Shown piece after piece: positions 32,587 to 41,583 of a stretch of DNA of 64,000 bases (position 1 is its first letter; every line of letters begins with the position of its first letter). The notes below the pieces were generated by a model. It was not told the DNA's origin. It did not search any database and saw nothing but the letters and a program-made list of their open reading frames with translations. Origin of the DNA: Bradyrhizobium manausense (GTDB lineage Bacteria; Pseudomonadota; Alphaproteobacteria; Rhizobiales; Xanthobacteraceae); assembly GCF_018131105.1 (NCBI RefSeq), contig NZ_JAFCJI010000001.1:1984001-2048000 (forward strand), read 5' to 3'. Both the position numbers and the translations under genes were made by a program.

Positions 32587-34105
32587 GATGCATCCCCAAT
32601 CGCACGATGTTCTCCTCGGTCAGCTCGTTGCGCGCAAGATGCCCGGCGACGCGGCCCTCGCGCATCACATAGGCGCGGTCGCAGACATGGCAGATCTCGA
32701 TCTGCTCGGAGGAGATCATCAGGGCCGCGGCGCCTTCGGCGACCAGCCGGTCGATCAACGCAAAGATCTCCGATTTGGCGCCGACATCGATGCCCCGTGT
32801 CGGCTCGTCGAAGATGAAGAGCTTTGCGCCGGCTGCCAGCCACTTGCCGATCACCACCTTCTGCTGGTTGCCGCCTGAGAGCAGGCCGACGGTCTGGCGT
32901 GCACTCGGGGTCGCGATGCGGAGCTGCCGGATCAGGCCATCTGCGCTGCGCTGGCCGCTGCGCGGATCGAACAGCCCGCTCGGGAACAGTTTTCGCAGGG
33001 CCGACACGACGAGATTGTCGCCGACCGAACGCAGCAGCGCGAGCCCCTCGCTCTTGCGGCTTTCCGGAATCAGCGCGATGCCACGGCGGGCGGCCACGTC
33101 AGGTTCGCCCGAGATCGGCTTGCCCTCGAACACGATCTCGCCCGACGCAACCGGATCGGCGCCGAAGATCGCGCGCGCGACTTCAGTGCGGCCGGATCCG
33201 ACCAGCCCGCAGAGGCCGACGATCTCGCCGCGGCGCACCTCGATGTTGATGTCGGAGATGCCACTCGGTGAGGTCAGGCCCTTGACCTGAAGCAGCACTT
33301 CGCCGGGCTTGTCGGCGAAGTTGCGCGGATAGGTCATGTCGACGGTGCGGCCGACCATCATGCGGACGAGCTGATCGGGCGTGACGTCGGCCGGCTTGAC
33401 GCCGTCGATGCGGCGGCCGTCGCGCAGCACTGTGATGCGGTCGCCGAGCGCGAACACTTCGGCCATGCGGTGTGAGATATAGACGATGGAGACGCCGTCG
33501 GCCTTCAGCCGCGCGATCAGCGCGAACAGCAGCTCGGTCTCGCGGTCGGAGAGCGCGGCGGTCGGTTCGTCCATCACCAGGATGCGCGCGTTCTGGCTGA
33601 TGGCTTTCGCGATCTCGACCATCTGCTGCTGGGCGACGCCAAGTGTGTTGACGACGATGGACGGGTCGATGTCGAAGCCGATCGTGTCGAGCAGGCGCCT
33701 GGCATCGGCCAGGATCTTGCGGCGATCGATGGTTCCAGGGATCCGGCCTTTCGGCTCGCGGCCGAGGAAGATGTTCTGGGCGATGTCGAGATAGGGGACG
33801 AGCGAGAACTCCTGGAAGATCACGGCGATGCCGAGCTTCTGCGCGTCCGCCGTCGAGGCGATCGTGACCTTCTCGCCTTTGTAGAAGAACTCGCCGGCAT
33901 CCGCGCTGTAGGCGCCGCACAGCACCTTCATCAGGCTCGACTTGCCGGCGCCGTTCTCGCCGAGCAGCATGTGCACTTCGCCGGGGTAGAGTGCAAAGGA
34001 CACATCATCCAGCGCCTTGACGCCCGGAAACGTCTTGCTGATGCCGCGCAGTTGCAGCAGCGGTACCGCCGCGGTCTCGCCGGGATCGTTCACGTGGGCG
34101 TTCAT
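32579..34105 (-). CDS. ABC transporter ATP-binding protein, ribose/CUT2 type (double ATPase)
   Basis: 508 residues with two tandem ATPase domains, as in RbsA/MglA. Domain 1 has Walker A GENGAGKSS (about residues 52-60) and Walker B ILVMDEPTAALSDRE. Domain 2 has the degenerate loop GLVGSGRTEVARAIF, the signature LLSGGNQQKVVIGKWLA and Walker B LFIFDEPTRGIDVG. The gene overlaps the FAD-oxidase gene upstream by 4 bp. It energises import by the two permeases that follow. Confidence 0.95.
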   Translation of the reverse strand: MNAHVNDPGETAAVPLLQLRGISKTFPGVKALDDVSFALYPGEVHMLLGENGAGKSSLMKVLCGAYSADAGEFFYKGEKVTIASTADAQKLGIAVIFQEFSLVPYLDIAQNIFLGREPKGRIPGTIDRRKILADARRLLDTIGFDIDPSIVVNTLGVAQQQMVEIAKAISQNARILVMDEPTAALSDRETELLFALIARLKADGVSIVYISHRMAEVFALGDRITVLRDGRRIDGVKPADVTPDQLVRMMVGRTVDMTYPRNFADKPGEVLLQVKGLTSPSGISDINIEVRRGEIVGLCGLVGSGRTEVARAIFGADPVASGEIVFEGKPISGEPDVAARRGIALIPESRKSEGLALLRSVGDNLVVSALRKLFPSGLFDPRSGQRSADGLIRQLRIATPSARQTVGLLSGGNQQKVVIGKWLAAGAKLFIFDEPTRGIDVGAKSEIFALIDRLVAEGAAALMISSEQIEICHVCDRAYVMREGRVAGHLARNELTEENIVRLGMHHA

Positions 34106-35493
34106 GGCCGCGCTCCCGCAAAGATCTTGCCGGGGTTCATCAATCCCAGAGGATCGAGCGCGGTCTTGATCGACCGCATCACGTCGACGGCTTCACCGAG
34201 CTCGTCGGCGAGATAGTCGATCTTGCCGAGCCCGATGCCGTGCTCGCCGGTGCAGGTGCCGTCCATCGCGATGGCGCGGGCGACCATGCGGGCCTGCAGC
34301 GCCTTGGCGCCGTCGATCTCCTCCGGCTTGGCGGGATCGACCAGGATCAGCATGTGAAAATTGCCGTCGCCGACATGGCCGACGATGGGCGCGGTAAAGC
34401 CGTGTTCGTCGGCATCCCTGCGGGTGTCGGTCAGGCATTCGGCGAGTCGCGAGATCGGCACGCAGACATCGGTGATGACGGCGCGCGCGCCGGGCCGCAG
34501 GCCGAGACCGGCATAGAGCGTGTTGTCGCGGGCATGCCAGAGGCGGCTGCGGTCTTCCGGCGCCTTGGCCCATTCGAAGCCGCGGCCGCCATGCTCGGCA
34601 GCGATCGCCTGCGCCAGTTCGGCCTGCTCGGCAACCGCGCTCTCCGAGCCGTGGAATTCGAAGAACAGCGTCGGCGCCTCGCGATAGCCGAGTTTTGCGT
34701 AGGCATTGATGCCGCGCATCATGACGTCGTCGAGCAGCTCCACGCGCGCTACCGGAATGGCCGCCTGGATGATGCCGATCGCGGTATCGACCGCGTTGTG
34801 GAGGGTGTCAAAGCTGCACACCGCCGCCGAGATGGCCTGCGGCAATGGATGCAGTTTGAGCGTGATTTCGGTGATGACGCCAAGCGTGCCCTCGGCGCCC
34901 ACGAACAACCGGGTCAGATCGTAGCCGGCCGCGGATTTGCGTGCACGCTTGGCCGTGCGGATCACGCGGCCGTCGGCAAGCACCACTTCCAGCGCCATGA
35001 CATTGTCCTTCATGGTGCCATAACGCACCGCCATGGTGCCGGAGGCGCGCGTCGACGTCATGCCGCCGATCGAGGCGTCCGCGCCGGGGTCGATCGGGAA
35101 GAAGAGGCCAGTGCCGCGCAGCTCCGCATTGAGCTGCTTGCGGGTGATGCCGGGCTGCACCACGACATTCATGTCGCTGTCGTGGACATCAAGCACCTTG
35201 TTCATGCGCGCGAAGTCGATGCAGACGCCGCCTGCGACCGCCGACGCATTGCCTTCGAGCGAGGTGCCGGCCCCGAACGGCACGATCGGCATGCCTGCGC
35301 CGGCGCAGAGCCTGACGATCTCGACGACTTCCGCCGTCGTCTCGGGGAAGACGACGATGTCGGGGGGCAGGGCGCGATAGTAAGATTCGCTCTGACCATG
35401 CTGATCGAGCACACTGCGCGCGACGGTCGCACGCGGACCGATCACGCCCGTGAGGCGCTCGGCCAAAGCGGCAGTGTCGATCCGCGGTCCCAT
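34102..35493 (-). CDS. FAD-linked oxidase (GlcD/D-lactate dehydrogenase type)
   Basis: 463 residues from ATG 35493, preceded by GGGGAGAG. The N-terminal FAD-binding (PCMH) domain contains VFPETTAEVVEIVRLCAGAGMPIVPFGAGTSLEGNA and MNVVVQPGITRKQLNAELRGTGLFFPIDPGADASIGG. The C-terminal FAD_oxidase_C domain ends HGIGLGKIDYLADELGEAVDVMRSIKTALDPLGLMNPGKIF. Members oxidise 2-hydroxy acids (glycolate, D-lactate, 2-hydroxyglutarate and others). In this operon it could oxidise a 2-hydroxy-acid side chain or fragment. Confidence 0.92.
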   Translation of the reverse strand: MGPRIDTAALAERLTGVIGPRATVARSVLDQHGQSESYYRALPPDIVVFPETTAEVVEIVRLCAGAGMPIVPFGAGTSLEGNASAVAGGVCIDFARMNKVLDVHDSDMNVVVQPGITRKQLNAELRGTGLFFPIDPGADASIGGMTSTRASGTMAVRYGTMKDNVMALEVVLADGRVIRTAKRARKSAAGYDLTRLFVGAEGTLGVITEITLKLHPLPQAISAAVCSFDTLHNAVDTAIGIIQAAIPVARVELLDDVMMRGINAYAKLGYREAPTLFFEFHGSESAVAEQAELAQAIAAEHGGRGFEWAKAPEDRSRLWHARDNTLYAGLGLRPGARAVITDVCVPISRLAECLTDTRRDADEHGFTAPIVGHVGDGNFHMLILVDPAKPEEIDGAKALQARMVARAIAMDGTCTGEHGIGLGKIDYLADELGEAVDVMRSIKTALDPLGLMNPGKIFAGARP

Positions 35494-35552
35494 CGTCTCT
35501 CCCCGTCGTCCTTGTCGCGGACCGTTGTCGGTCCGTCGATTCGACATTCGGC

Positions 35553-36437
35553 TTACGCCGCTTGCGCCTTGCTCGCGACCTGCTTCAGGCCGAAATCATA
35601 GTTGAGGTGATAGTAGGCCGCAGCCACCGTGCGACCATCCGGCGCACGGCCGGCGGGGCAGTGCGCGAAGTCATGGATCAGGCTGTCCTTGACGCCGAAC
35701 ACCACGTCGCTGTCGAGATATTTGTCGCCCGCGACGAACACGTGCGTCACCAGCTGCTCGAAGCCCGGCGCCGAGATCATGAAATGCACGTGCGCCGGAC
35801 GCCAGGGATGGCGGCCCTGGGCTTCCAGCATCTCGCCGACCGGACCGTCATGCGGGATCGGATACGCCGCGGGCTTGATCGACCAGAAATGGAAGCGGCC
35901 GTTCTGGTCGGTGTGGAAGCGCGCGCGCATCGCGAGATTGCCGATCTCGTCGAGCTGCTGCACGTCATAATAGCCGTCATTGTCGGAATGCCAGACGTCG
36001 ACCACGGCGCCCGCGAGCGGCTTGCCGTCGACCGTCGAGACCGAACCGGTGACGATCATGGGATCGCCTTCCATGGTCCCGGAAATATCATCGCCGCTCT
36101 GCTTCTCGGGCGCGGCCTGGACGAAAAACGGACCCAACACGGTGGTCTCGGTCGCGCCGTCCGGCACCGGATGGTTGACCGCATCGACCAGCATGGAGGC
36201 GCCGAGCGTGTCCGACAGCAGGATGAACTCCTGGCGGTTGCCGTCGCACATGTGGCCGGTGCGGGTCAGGAAGTCGATGCCGTATTCCCATTCCTTCTGG
36301 GTCGGCCTGATTTCGCGCAGGAAGGCGTGGAGGTGGCGCACCAGCGCCTCGCTGACCTGCTTGATGCGCGGATCGGTTGCGCCTGCGATGCGCTCGAGCA
36401 CGGCGTTGGTGATGTTGGTCTCGCTGAAATTACGCAA
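35553..36437 (-). CDS. intradiol ring-cleavage dioxygenase, hydroxyquinol 1,2-dioxygenase type
   Basis: 294 residues, the length of hydroxyquinol/catechol 1,2-dioxygenases. The N-terminal helical linker domain (about residues 1-100) is present. The Fe(III) ligands can be placed: Tyr157 (DGYYDVQ), Tyr192 (AYPIP), His216 and His218 (HPWRPAHVHFMI), with spacings matching the family. It should cleave hydroxyquinol (or catechol) between the hydroxyls to give maleylacetate (or muconate). The maleylacetate reductase in the same operon favours hydroxyquinol. Confidence 0.9.
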   Translation of the reverse strand: MRNFSETNITNAVLERIAGATDPRIKQVSEALVRHLHAFLREIRPTQKEWEYGIDFLTRTGHMCDGNRQEFILLSDTLGASMLVDAVNHPVPDGATETTVLGPFFVQAAPEKQSGDDISGTMEGDPMIVTGSVSTVDGKPLAGAVVDVWHSDNDGYYDVQQLDEIGNLAMRARFHTDQNGRFHFWSIKPAAYPIPHDGPVGEMLEAQGRHPWRPAHVHFMISAPGFEQLVTHVFVAGDKYLDSDVVFGVKDSLIHDFAHCPAGRAPDGRTVAAAYYHLNYDFGLKQVASKAQAA

Positions 36438-36452
36438 GTTCGTCTCCGTCGA

Positions 36453-37355
36453 TCAGAGTTTGGGCTCGGCAAGGCCGGAAAGCCGTTCGAGATGCTTCAC
36501 GGTCGCGATGAAGTCGGTCTCGCCGTCGCCTTGCGCGACCAGCGCGCCATAGGTCTCGCGCACCTGGGCTGCGAGCTGAAGCGGCACGCCGACGGCATGG
36601 CCGGCGCCGAGAATGAGGTCGAGGTCCTTGGCCATCTGCTTGCAGGAGAAGCTCGAGACGAAATCGCGGCTGCGCAGCGGCGCGGTCTTGTATTTCACCA
36701 TCGGCGAGGCGACGGCGCTCTCGTCCAGCACCTTCAGGATGTCCTGCCAGCCGATGCCGCCCTTGCGCGCCAGCGCCAGGCTCTCGGCCATCATCGCAGC
36801 CGAGACCGCGATCATGAGATTGACCGCGAGCTTTGCGTAGCGCGCTTCCTCGCTGGCACCGAGATAGGTCTGCGCGCGCGTAAAACTCGCAAACAGCGGC
36901 TTTGCACTTTCGAACGCGTCCCTGGGACCCGACACGAAGCAGCTCAGCGCGCCGGTGTGGACGATGCTGGCATTGCCGGACACCGGCGCCCTGAGATAGG
37001 CGATCCCGCGGGCCTGGGCTGCGGCATCGACCTCGGCCGAGGCCTCCGCACTGACCGTGCTGGTCTCGATCAGTACCGCCTTCGGCGCCATCGCGCCGAT
37101 CAGCCCGGTCGGGCCGAGCATCACCGCGCGCAAGGCGGCGTCGTCGGGAAGGGATGTGATGACCACAGCCCGGCCATTGACGGCCTCGGCGGGAGACGTC
37201 GCGACAGCGATGCCGTGCTCGCGTGCCTCGCTGAGCCGCGCCGCGCTCTGGTCGAACGCGAAGACGCCAAAGCCAGCCTTGGCGACGAGTTGCGACATCG
37301 GCAGGCCCATCTTGCCGATACCGATGAAGGCGACCTGTTTGCTTGGTTCAGTCAT
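36453..37355 (-). CDS. 3-hydroxyisobutyrate-dehydrogenase-like NAD(P) oxidoreductase
   Basis: 300 residues from ATG 37355. N-terminal Rossmann domain VAFIGIGKMGLPMSQLVAKAGFGVFAFDQ, the substrate loop LRAPVSGNASIVHTGALSCFVSG (near residue 118), and the catalytic Lys in EEARYAKLAVNLMIAVSAA with the conserved Asn. The helical C-terminal domain contains KQMAKDLDLILGAG. It belongs to the beta-hydroxyacid dehydrogenase family (HIBADH, tartronate semialdehyde reductase, GLYR1-type). The position in the operon suggests oxidation or reduction of a beta-hydroxy acid or aldehyde intermediate. Confidence 0.9.
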   Translation of the reverse strand: MTEPSKQVAFIGIGKMGLPMSQLVAKAGFGVFAFDQSAARLSEAREHGIAVATSPAEAVNGRAVVITSLPDDAALRAVMLGPTGLIGAMAPKAVLIETSTVSAEASAEVDAAAQARGIAYLRAPVSGNASIVHTGALSCFVSGPRDAFESAKPLFASFTRAQTYLGASEEARYAKLAVNLMIAVSAAMMAESLALARKGGIGWQDILKVLDESAVASPMVKYKTAPLRSRDFVSSFSCKQMAKDLDLILGAGHAVGVPLQLAAQVRETYGALVAQGDGETDFIATVKHLERLSGLAEPKL

Positions 37356-37374
37356 TGTTGTTGTCCGTTGGCCG

Positions 37375-38739
37375 CTATTGTGCGGCGTGCCCTTGTCGTT
37401 CGATATCCCGCACCAGCCGCCGGCCGGATTGCGCGAGCAGTTCCTTCTTCGCCGCGAGCCCGTCCACCAGCAGTTTCCCGTTCCGCTTCTTCCAGCGGCC
37501 TTCAATCATCACCGCCTCGATATTGGCGAGGCTCGTCTGCATCACCACGGTGGCGACGGGATCGTGGACCGGGAAGAGATTGAGATCGTCGGCGTTGATG
37601 ATGACGAGATCGGCGAGTTTGCCCGGCGTCAGCGAGCCGATCTGGCTCTCGCGGCCGAGCATGCGCGCACCCGAGGTCGTGACCCAGGCCAGCGCCTCGC
37701 GCGCGGGAATTGTTGTCGTCGCGGGGATCGTGCCCTCGCTCTTGCGCATCTCCGCGTTGTCGAGCGCGCGCTGAATCGACAGCGCCACGCGGGCTGCCGA
37801 GAAGAGATCGCCTGCCAGCACGGACTCCAGATCGATGCCGATGGTCGGGCGCACGCCGCGCTTGAGCAGCCGGCCGGTGATTGGAAAGCCGTGGCCCTGG
37901 ATCATCTCATTCTCGGGAGTCACCGAGAAGGTGACGCCGAGATCGATCAGCTTTTGCAGAAGCGCGTCGGGCAGATCGTTGCCGTGGACAATGTTGACGA
38001 AGGGGCCGACCATGCCGGCCTCGATCAGCTTCTCCCAGCCGCCTTGCGTCTTTGCCGGACCGCCGCCCTGATGCATCGAGGCGATCAGGCCGAGCTCCCG
38101 CGCCAGCCGAAAATCATGCAGGGACACGTCGAGCGTCGAATAATGCGGACCGAGAATGGCGAGCCCGAGCGTCACCAGCCCATTGCTGTCGGCGAGGGGA
38201 CCGGCCAGCAACCGCTCGACCTCGCGGCGGGGATGCGGCACCTCCGAGAAATGCGGCTGGCCCGGCTTCGGCTCGGGCTTCGGCGAGCCGTGGAAGAACG
38301 CGGCGCGGATGCCGCTCTCGATCAGGCCGCGCACGGCGGCGTCGGTATGATCGGGCGTCGGATTGTTGTGGCACCAGTCGACCAGCGTGGTGGCGCCGCA
38401 ATTGATCTGGTTCAGCGCGCCGACGAGCGTGGCGATGTAGATGTCGTCGGGGGTGAACAGGGTCGCGAGCCCCGCATGCATGCGGCGGAAATATTCCAGC
38501 AGCGTCCAGTTCGCAGCATACCCGCGCAACGCCGTCTGCCAGGTGTGCATATGCGCGTTGATCAGCCCGGGGATGACGATGCGCCCGCGTCCGTCGACGA
38601 TCTCGGCATCTGCAGCGTCGATGCCGGGACGCACCTCGGCGATCCGCCCGTTCTCCAACAGCACATCGCCAGCACTGAGATCGCCGATGCGATCGTCCAT
38701 GCTGATGATGGTTGCCGATTGGATGAGCGTACGCGTCAT
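37375..38739 (-). CDS. ATZ/TRZ-type metal-dependent amidohydrolase
   Basis: 454 residues, a size typical of the chlorohydrolase/deaminase subgroup of the amidohydrolase superfamily. The HxH metal motif is in PGLINAHMHTWQTALRG (about residue 62). Further metal or catalytic positions lie in SMHQGGG, VHGNDL and GIDLES (Asp). The chain ends with IGSLTPGKLADLVII. Members hydrolyse C-N or C-Cl bonds on rings or deaminate purine- and triazine-type compounds. Here it may open the pathway by deaminating or deamidating an aromatic or heterocyclic substrate. The stop overlaps the start of the neighbouring gene by 1 bp (TAATG). Confidence 0.88.
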   Translation of the reverse strand: MTRTLIQSATIISMDDRIGDLSAGDVLLENGRIAEVRPGIDAADAEIVDGRGRIVIPGLINAHMHTWQTALRGYAANWTLLEYFRRMHAGLATLFTPDDIYIATLVGALNQINCGATTLVDWCHNNPTPDHTDAAVRGLIESGIRAAFFHGSPKPEPKPGQPHFSEVPHPRREVERLLAGPLADSNGLVTLGLAILGPHYSTLDVSLHDFRLARELGLIASMHQGGGPAKTQGGWEKLIEAGMVGPFVNIVHGNDLPDALLQKLIDLGVTFSVTPENEMIQGHGFPITGRLLKRGVRPTIGIDLESVLAGDLFSAARVALSIQRALDNAEMRKSEGTIPATTTIPAREALAWVTTSGARMLGRESQIGSLTPGKLADLVIINADDLNLFPVHDPVATVVMQTSLANIEAVMIEGRWKKRNGKLLVDGLAAKKELLAQSGRRLVRDIERQGHAAQ

Positions 38740-39818
38740 TACGCCACCGCTTTGGTCGCGACCGGCGGCTCGCCGGTCCAGGCGCGCGCGATCAGGTCGC
38801 GGATAGCGCCCCGCTCGAGCGGGCGCGGATTCCAGTAGGCATTGGTCACCGCGAGGTCAGCCGCCTTGTCGATACCGCTCTCGGGCATGCCCATATCGCG
38901 CAGCGCGACCTTCGCGCCCAACTGCCTGGCAAGATCGAAAAGCCCCTGCGATGCGTCCGCCGCACCGATCGCACGCGCGATCCGCGCCATCGCGTCAGGC
39001 ACCGCGGGCGCATTATAGGCCAGCGCATGCGGCAGCACGATCGTATGCGTCTCGGCGTGCGGCAGGTCAAACGTGCCGCCGAGCGTGTGGCAGAGCTTGT
39101 GATGCAGCGCCATGCCGACGGTGCCGAGACACACGCCACACAGCCAGGCGCCGTAGAGCGCATCGCTGCGCGCGGCGCGATCGTCGGGCTTCGCCGCAAT
39201 CGCGGGCAGGGCACGTGCCAGCGCGCGAATGCCTTCTTCGGCCATCAGCGAGGTGACCGGGTTGGTGTCGCGCGCATAAAGCGCTTCGACCGCATGCGCG
39301 ATGGCGTTGATGCCGGAGGTGGCCGTGAGGCCAACCGGCAGCGTCATCGTCAGGTCGACGTCGTAGATGACGGTCTCAGGCAGCACGGCGGTATCGCGAA
39401 CCGTGGTCTTCAACCCGTTCTCGGTCTGGCCGAGGATCGGCGTCATTTCCGAGCCGGCGTAGGTGGTGGGAATGCAGAGCTGGTTGATTCCGGTGCGCAA
39501 GGCCAGCGCCTTGCCGAGACCCGTCGTCGAGCCGCCGCCGAGCGCGACCACGCAATCGGCGTCGCACGCTTTCATCGCCGCAATCGCGTGCGTGGTGACC
39601 TCGACGGGCGTGTGCATCGTCGCGCCGGCGAAGAGGCCGGCATAGAGCGGGCCGAGCGCCTGACCGAGCGCCTTGCCTTGCGCTTCCTGCTGTGGGGTCG
39701 TCAGCACCAGCGCGCGTTGACCGCCGAAGCGCTCGACCTCCGCCTTGGCCGCGGCCAGCGTCCCGCTGCCGAACACGACGCGGCAAGGCAGATTTTCAAA
39801 GGTGAACGAACCGATCAT
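38739..39818 (-). CDS. maleylacetate reductase
   Basis: 359 residues, an iron-containing/III-type alcohol dehydrogenase fold. Blocks: FENLPCRVVFGSGTLAAAKAEVERFGG, the NAD(P) loop CVVALGGGSTTGLGKALALRTG, then IPTTYAGSEMTPILGQTE, which is characteristic of maleylacetate reductases, and the metal-region histidines in INAIAHAVEAL and HHKLCHTLGG. It reduces maleylacetate to 3-oxoadipate with NAD(P)H, the step after hydroxyquinol ring cleavage. Overlaps the Dabb gene by 4 bp and the amidohydrolase gene by 1 bp. Confidence 0.92.
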   Translation of the reverse strand: MIGSFTFENLPCRVVFGSGTLAAAKAEVERFGGQRALVLTTPQQEAQGKALGQALGPLYAGLFAGATMHTPVEVTTHAIAAMKACDADCVVALGGGSTTGLGKALALRTGINQLCIPTTYAGSEMTPILGQTENGLKTTVRDTAVLPETVIYDVDLTMTLPVGLTATSGINAIAHAVEALYARDTNPVTSLMAEEGIRALARALPAIAAKPDDRAARSDALYGAWLCGVCLGTVGMALHHKLCHTLGGTFDLPHAETHTIVLPHALAYNAPAVPDAMARIARAIGAADASQGLFDLARQLGAKVALRDMGMPESGIDKAADLAVTNAYWNPRPLERGAIRDLIARAWTGEPPVATKAVA

Positions 39819-40138
39819 GCGCCGGTCTCTTTGACGGGATAGTCGACCTGGAAACGCCCGATCCGCAAGTCACCGAGTTCTTCTCGCACGCGCAGGTGCT
39901 CAGGATGGCTGGCATAGGCCTTCAGCGCCGCGCTGTCGGTAAACTCCGAGACGAGGACAACGTCGCAGGCATAGTCGACATCGCTGACATCGACGCCAAT
40001 CTCGATATGGGTGAGGCCGTCGATCCGGCCCTTGAGGCCTTCGAACAGGGTTTTGACCTTGGTCCGGGCCGCCAAGCGCTCCGCCTGGGTCTCCCCGCGC
40101 AGCCGCCACATCACGATGTGCTTGATCGGACCCGACAT
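39815..40138 (-). CDS. Dabb (stress-responsive alpha/beta-barrel) protein
   Basis: 107 residues from ATG 40138. Dabb motifs are clear: IKHIVMWRLRGETQAERLAARTKVKTLFEGLKG, IEIGVDVSDVDYACDVVLVSEFTDSAALKAYASHPEHLRVREEL and the ending RIGRFQVDYPV. Dabb proteins are dimeric ferredoxin-fold barrels; some act on polyketide or aromatic intermediates. First gene of the catabolic operon, 107 bp from the divergent LysR gene. A catalytic or a binding role is equally possible. Confidence 0.87.
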   Translation of the reverse strand: MSGPIKHIVMWRLRGETQAERLAARTKVKTLFEGLKGRIDGLTHIEIGVDVSDVDYACDVVLVSEFTDSAALKAYASHPEHLRVREELGDLRIGRFQVDYPVKETGA

Positions 40139-40198
40139 TTCCCAAAATTCCCCGCCTGCGATCTTGTTTGTTGGGGCCATTTTGCCTTGCAGAAATCG

Positions 40199-40217
40199 GA
40201 AATAAAGGTCAAATTTC
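40199..40217. promoter_or_regulatory. LysR-type binding box between the Dabb operon and the LysR gene
   Basis: GAAAT-N9-ATTTC (GAAATAAAGGTCAAATTTC) is a symmetric element of the LTTR T-N11-A kind, 29 bp before the LysR start and 61 bp before the Dabb start. It would suit autoregulation and activation of the divergent operon. Confidence 0.5.
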
Positions 40218-40245
40218 GTAAGTCTCTTTTCCATTATGAGGAAGA

Positions 40246-41166
40246 ATGGACCGGCTTCTCCAGCTTGAGGTGTTTTCCAGGACGGCCGAACTCGGCAGTC
40301 TCTCCAAGGCCGCGGACACCTTGCGGATGTCGAACGCGGCGGCGAGCCGGCACCTCAGCGCGCTGGAGGAGCGGCTCGCGGTCCGGCTGATCGAGCGCAA
40401 CACCCGCCGGCAATGGCTGACCGAGGCCGGGCAGGAGCTCTTGCAGCGGTGCAGCACGCTGTTGAACGAGTTGGCCGAAGCCGAGGATGCCGTCAGTGAT
40501 CGCGCGCTGTCGCCCAAGGGCATGCTGCGCGTCACCAGCTCGCTGTCGTTTGCGATGATCTACATGGCACCGATGCTGCCGGCGTTTCGCAAGCTCTATC
40601 CGAAGCTCGACGTCCAGATCATCGCCGCCAACCGTTACCCTGACTTCATCGAGGCCGGCATCGACGTCGCGATCCGCACGCGGGAGCAGGAGCCTGACTC
40701 CAACATCATCATTCGCCGCATCGGACAGATGCGCCGCGTGCTGGCGGCCGCACCGTCCTATCTCGCGACGCGCGGCATCCCGCAGCATCCCGCCGATCTC
40801 GCCCGCCACGACATGCTGGTCTACAACCTGGCCAACGATCCCTATTCGTTGCGGCTGAGCCAGGGTAGCACGACGCAGACCGTCCGCATCGCGCCGACGC
40901 TCGACAGTAATGATGGCCAGATCATCTGCGGCGCCGCGCGCGCCGGGCTCGGCATCCTGATCCAGCCGCTTTACATCGTGCAGGGCGATATTGCGGCCGG
41001 CAAGCTCGTGCCCGTTTTGACCGACTGGGAACTGCCGCTGCTCACGATGAACGTGGCGTACCAGAACCGCGTCCGGTTGCCGGCGAAGATCAGGGTGTTT
41101 TCGGACTTTCTGGTCGGCCACATCCGCGCGCAGTCGGATGCCGGGATCTGGATCGAGGCGACCTAG
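40246..41166 (+). CDS. LysR-family transcriptional regulator
   Basis: 306 residues, the standard LTTR length. N-terminal helix-turn-helix MDRLLQLEVFSRTAELGSLS with KAADTLRMSNAAASRHLSALEERLAVRL; the effector domain begins near residue 90 (GMLRVTSSLSFAMIYMAPMLPAFRKLYPKLDVQII). It is divergent from the eleven-gene catabolic operon and is likely its activator, responding to a pathway intermediate such as hydroxyquinol or maleylacetate; the effector is inferred from position only. Confidence 0.92.
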   Translation: MDRLLQLEVFSRTAELGSLSKAADTLRMSNAAASRHLSALEERLAVRLIERNTRRQWLTEAGQELLQRCSTLLNELAEAEDAVSDRALSPKGMLRVTSSLSFAMIYMAPMLPAFRKLYPKLDVQIIAANRYPDFIEAGIDVAIRTREQEPDSNIIIRRIGQMRRVLAAAPSYLATRGIPQHPADLARHDMLVYNLANDPYSLRLSQGSTTQTVRIAPTLDSNDGQIICGAARAGLGILIQPLYIVQGDIAAGKLVPVLTDWELPLLTMNVAYQNRVRLPAKIRVFSDFLVGHIRAQSDAGIWIEAT

Positions 41167-41172
41167 TCGACG

Positions 41173-41463
41173 CTATTCCGATCGGCCCTGCACCCGCGCT
41201 CGAGTGATTGAGGATCGCGACCGGGGAGCCGCGCGCTGCTCGGGCGGCGCAGCGATCCTGATCTCGTCTGCCTCTCGCTGTTCCTTCCGGGCTTTCCGCG
41301 CGTTTTTCATGGCGCGCTTGATGAAGGGATGCGGCGAGTCCTCCGCGAAGAACAGCACCACCTCGCAAGACGGACATTGCCTGGAATAGCCGTCCTGCAG
41401 CCGTCCCGCGCGATCGCGAAACATCGTCTTGCAACGCGTGCACTGGATCTGGACAGAACTCAT
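41173..41463 (-). CDS. zinc-ribbon-like hypothetical protein
   Basis: 96 residues. Two C-x2-C motifs (CTRCKTMF near residue 8 and CPSCEVVLFF near residue 30) make a likely zinc ribbon; the remainder is strongly basic and polar (KNARKARKEQREADEIR, RAAPRSRSSITRARVQGRSE). It may bind nucleic acid. The frame converges with the LysR gene, 6 bp away. No family name can be given. Confidence 0.72.
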   Translation of the reverse strand: MSSVQIQCTRCKTMFRDRAGRLQDGYSRQCPSCEVVLFFAEDSPHPFIKRAMKNARKARKEQREADEIRIAAPPEQRAAPRSRSSITRARVQGRSE

Positions 41464-41583
41464 GCGCCGACAACAATGACCATTGGAAATCGGCGGCTAC
41501 GGTGAGCCGAATATCTGAACAAATCCTCAATGCCGACTGCGACCTGATTGCACGCGTCGCGTGCAATCGCGCCCGAGCCGTCA

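Noticed and set aside
34240-38838. Several long plus-strand frames opposite the catabolic operon
   Set aside because: All are antisense to well-supported, overlapping minus-strand genes and have no recognisable domain.
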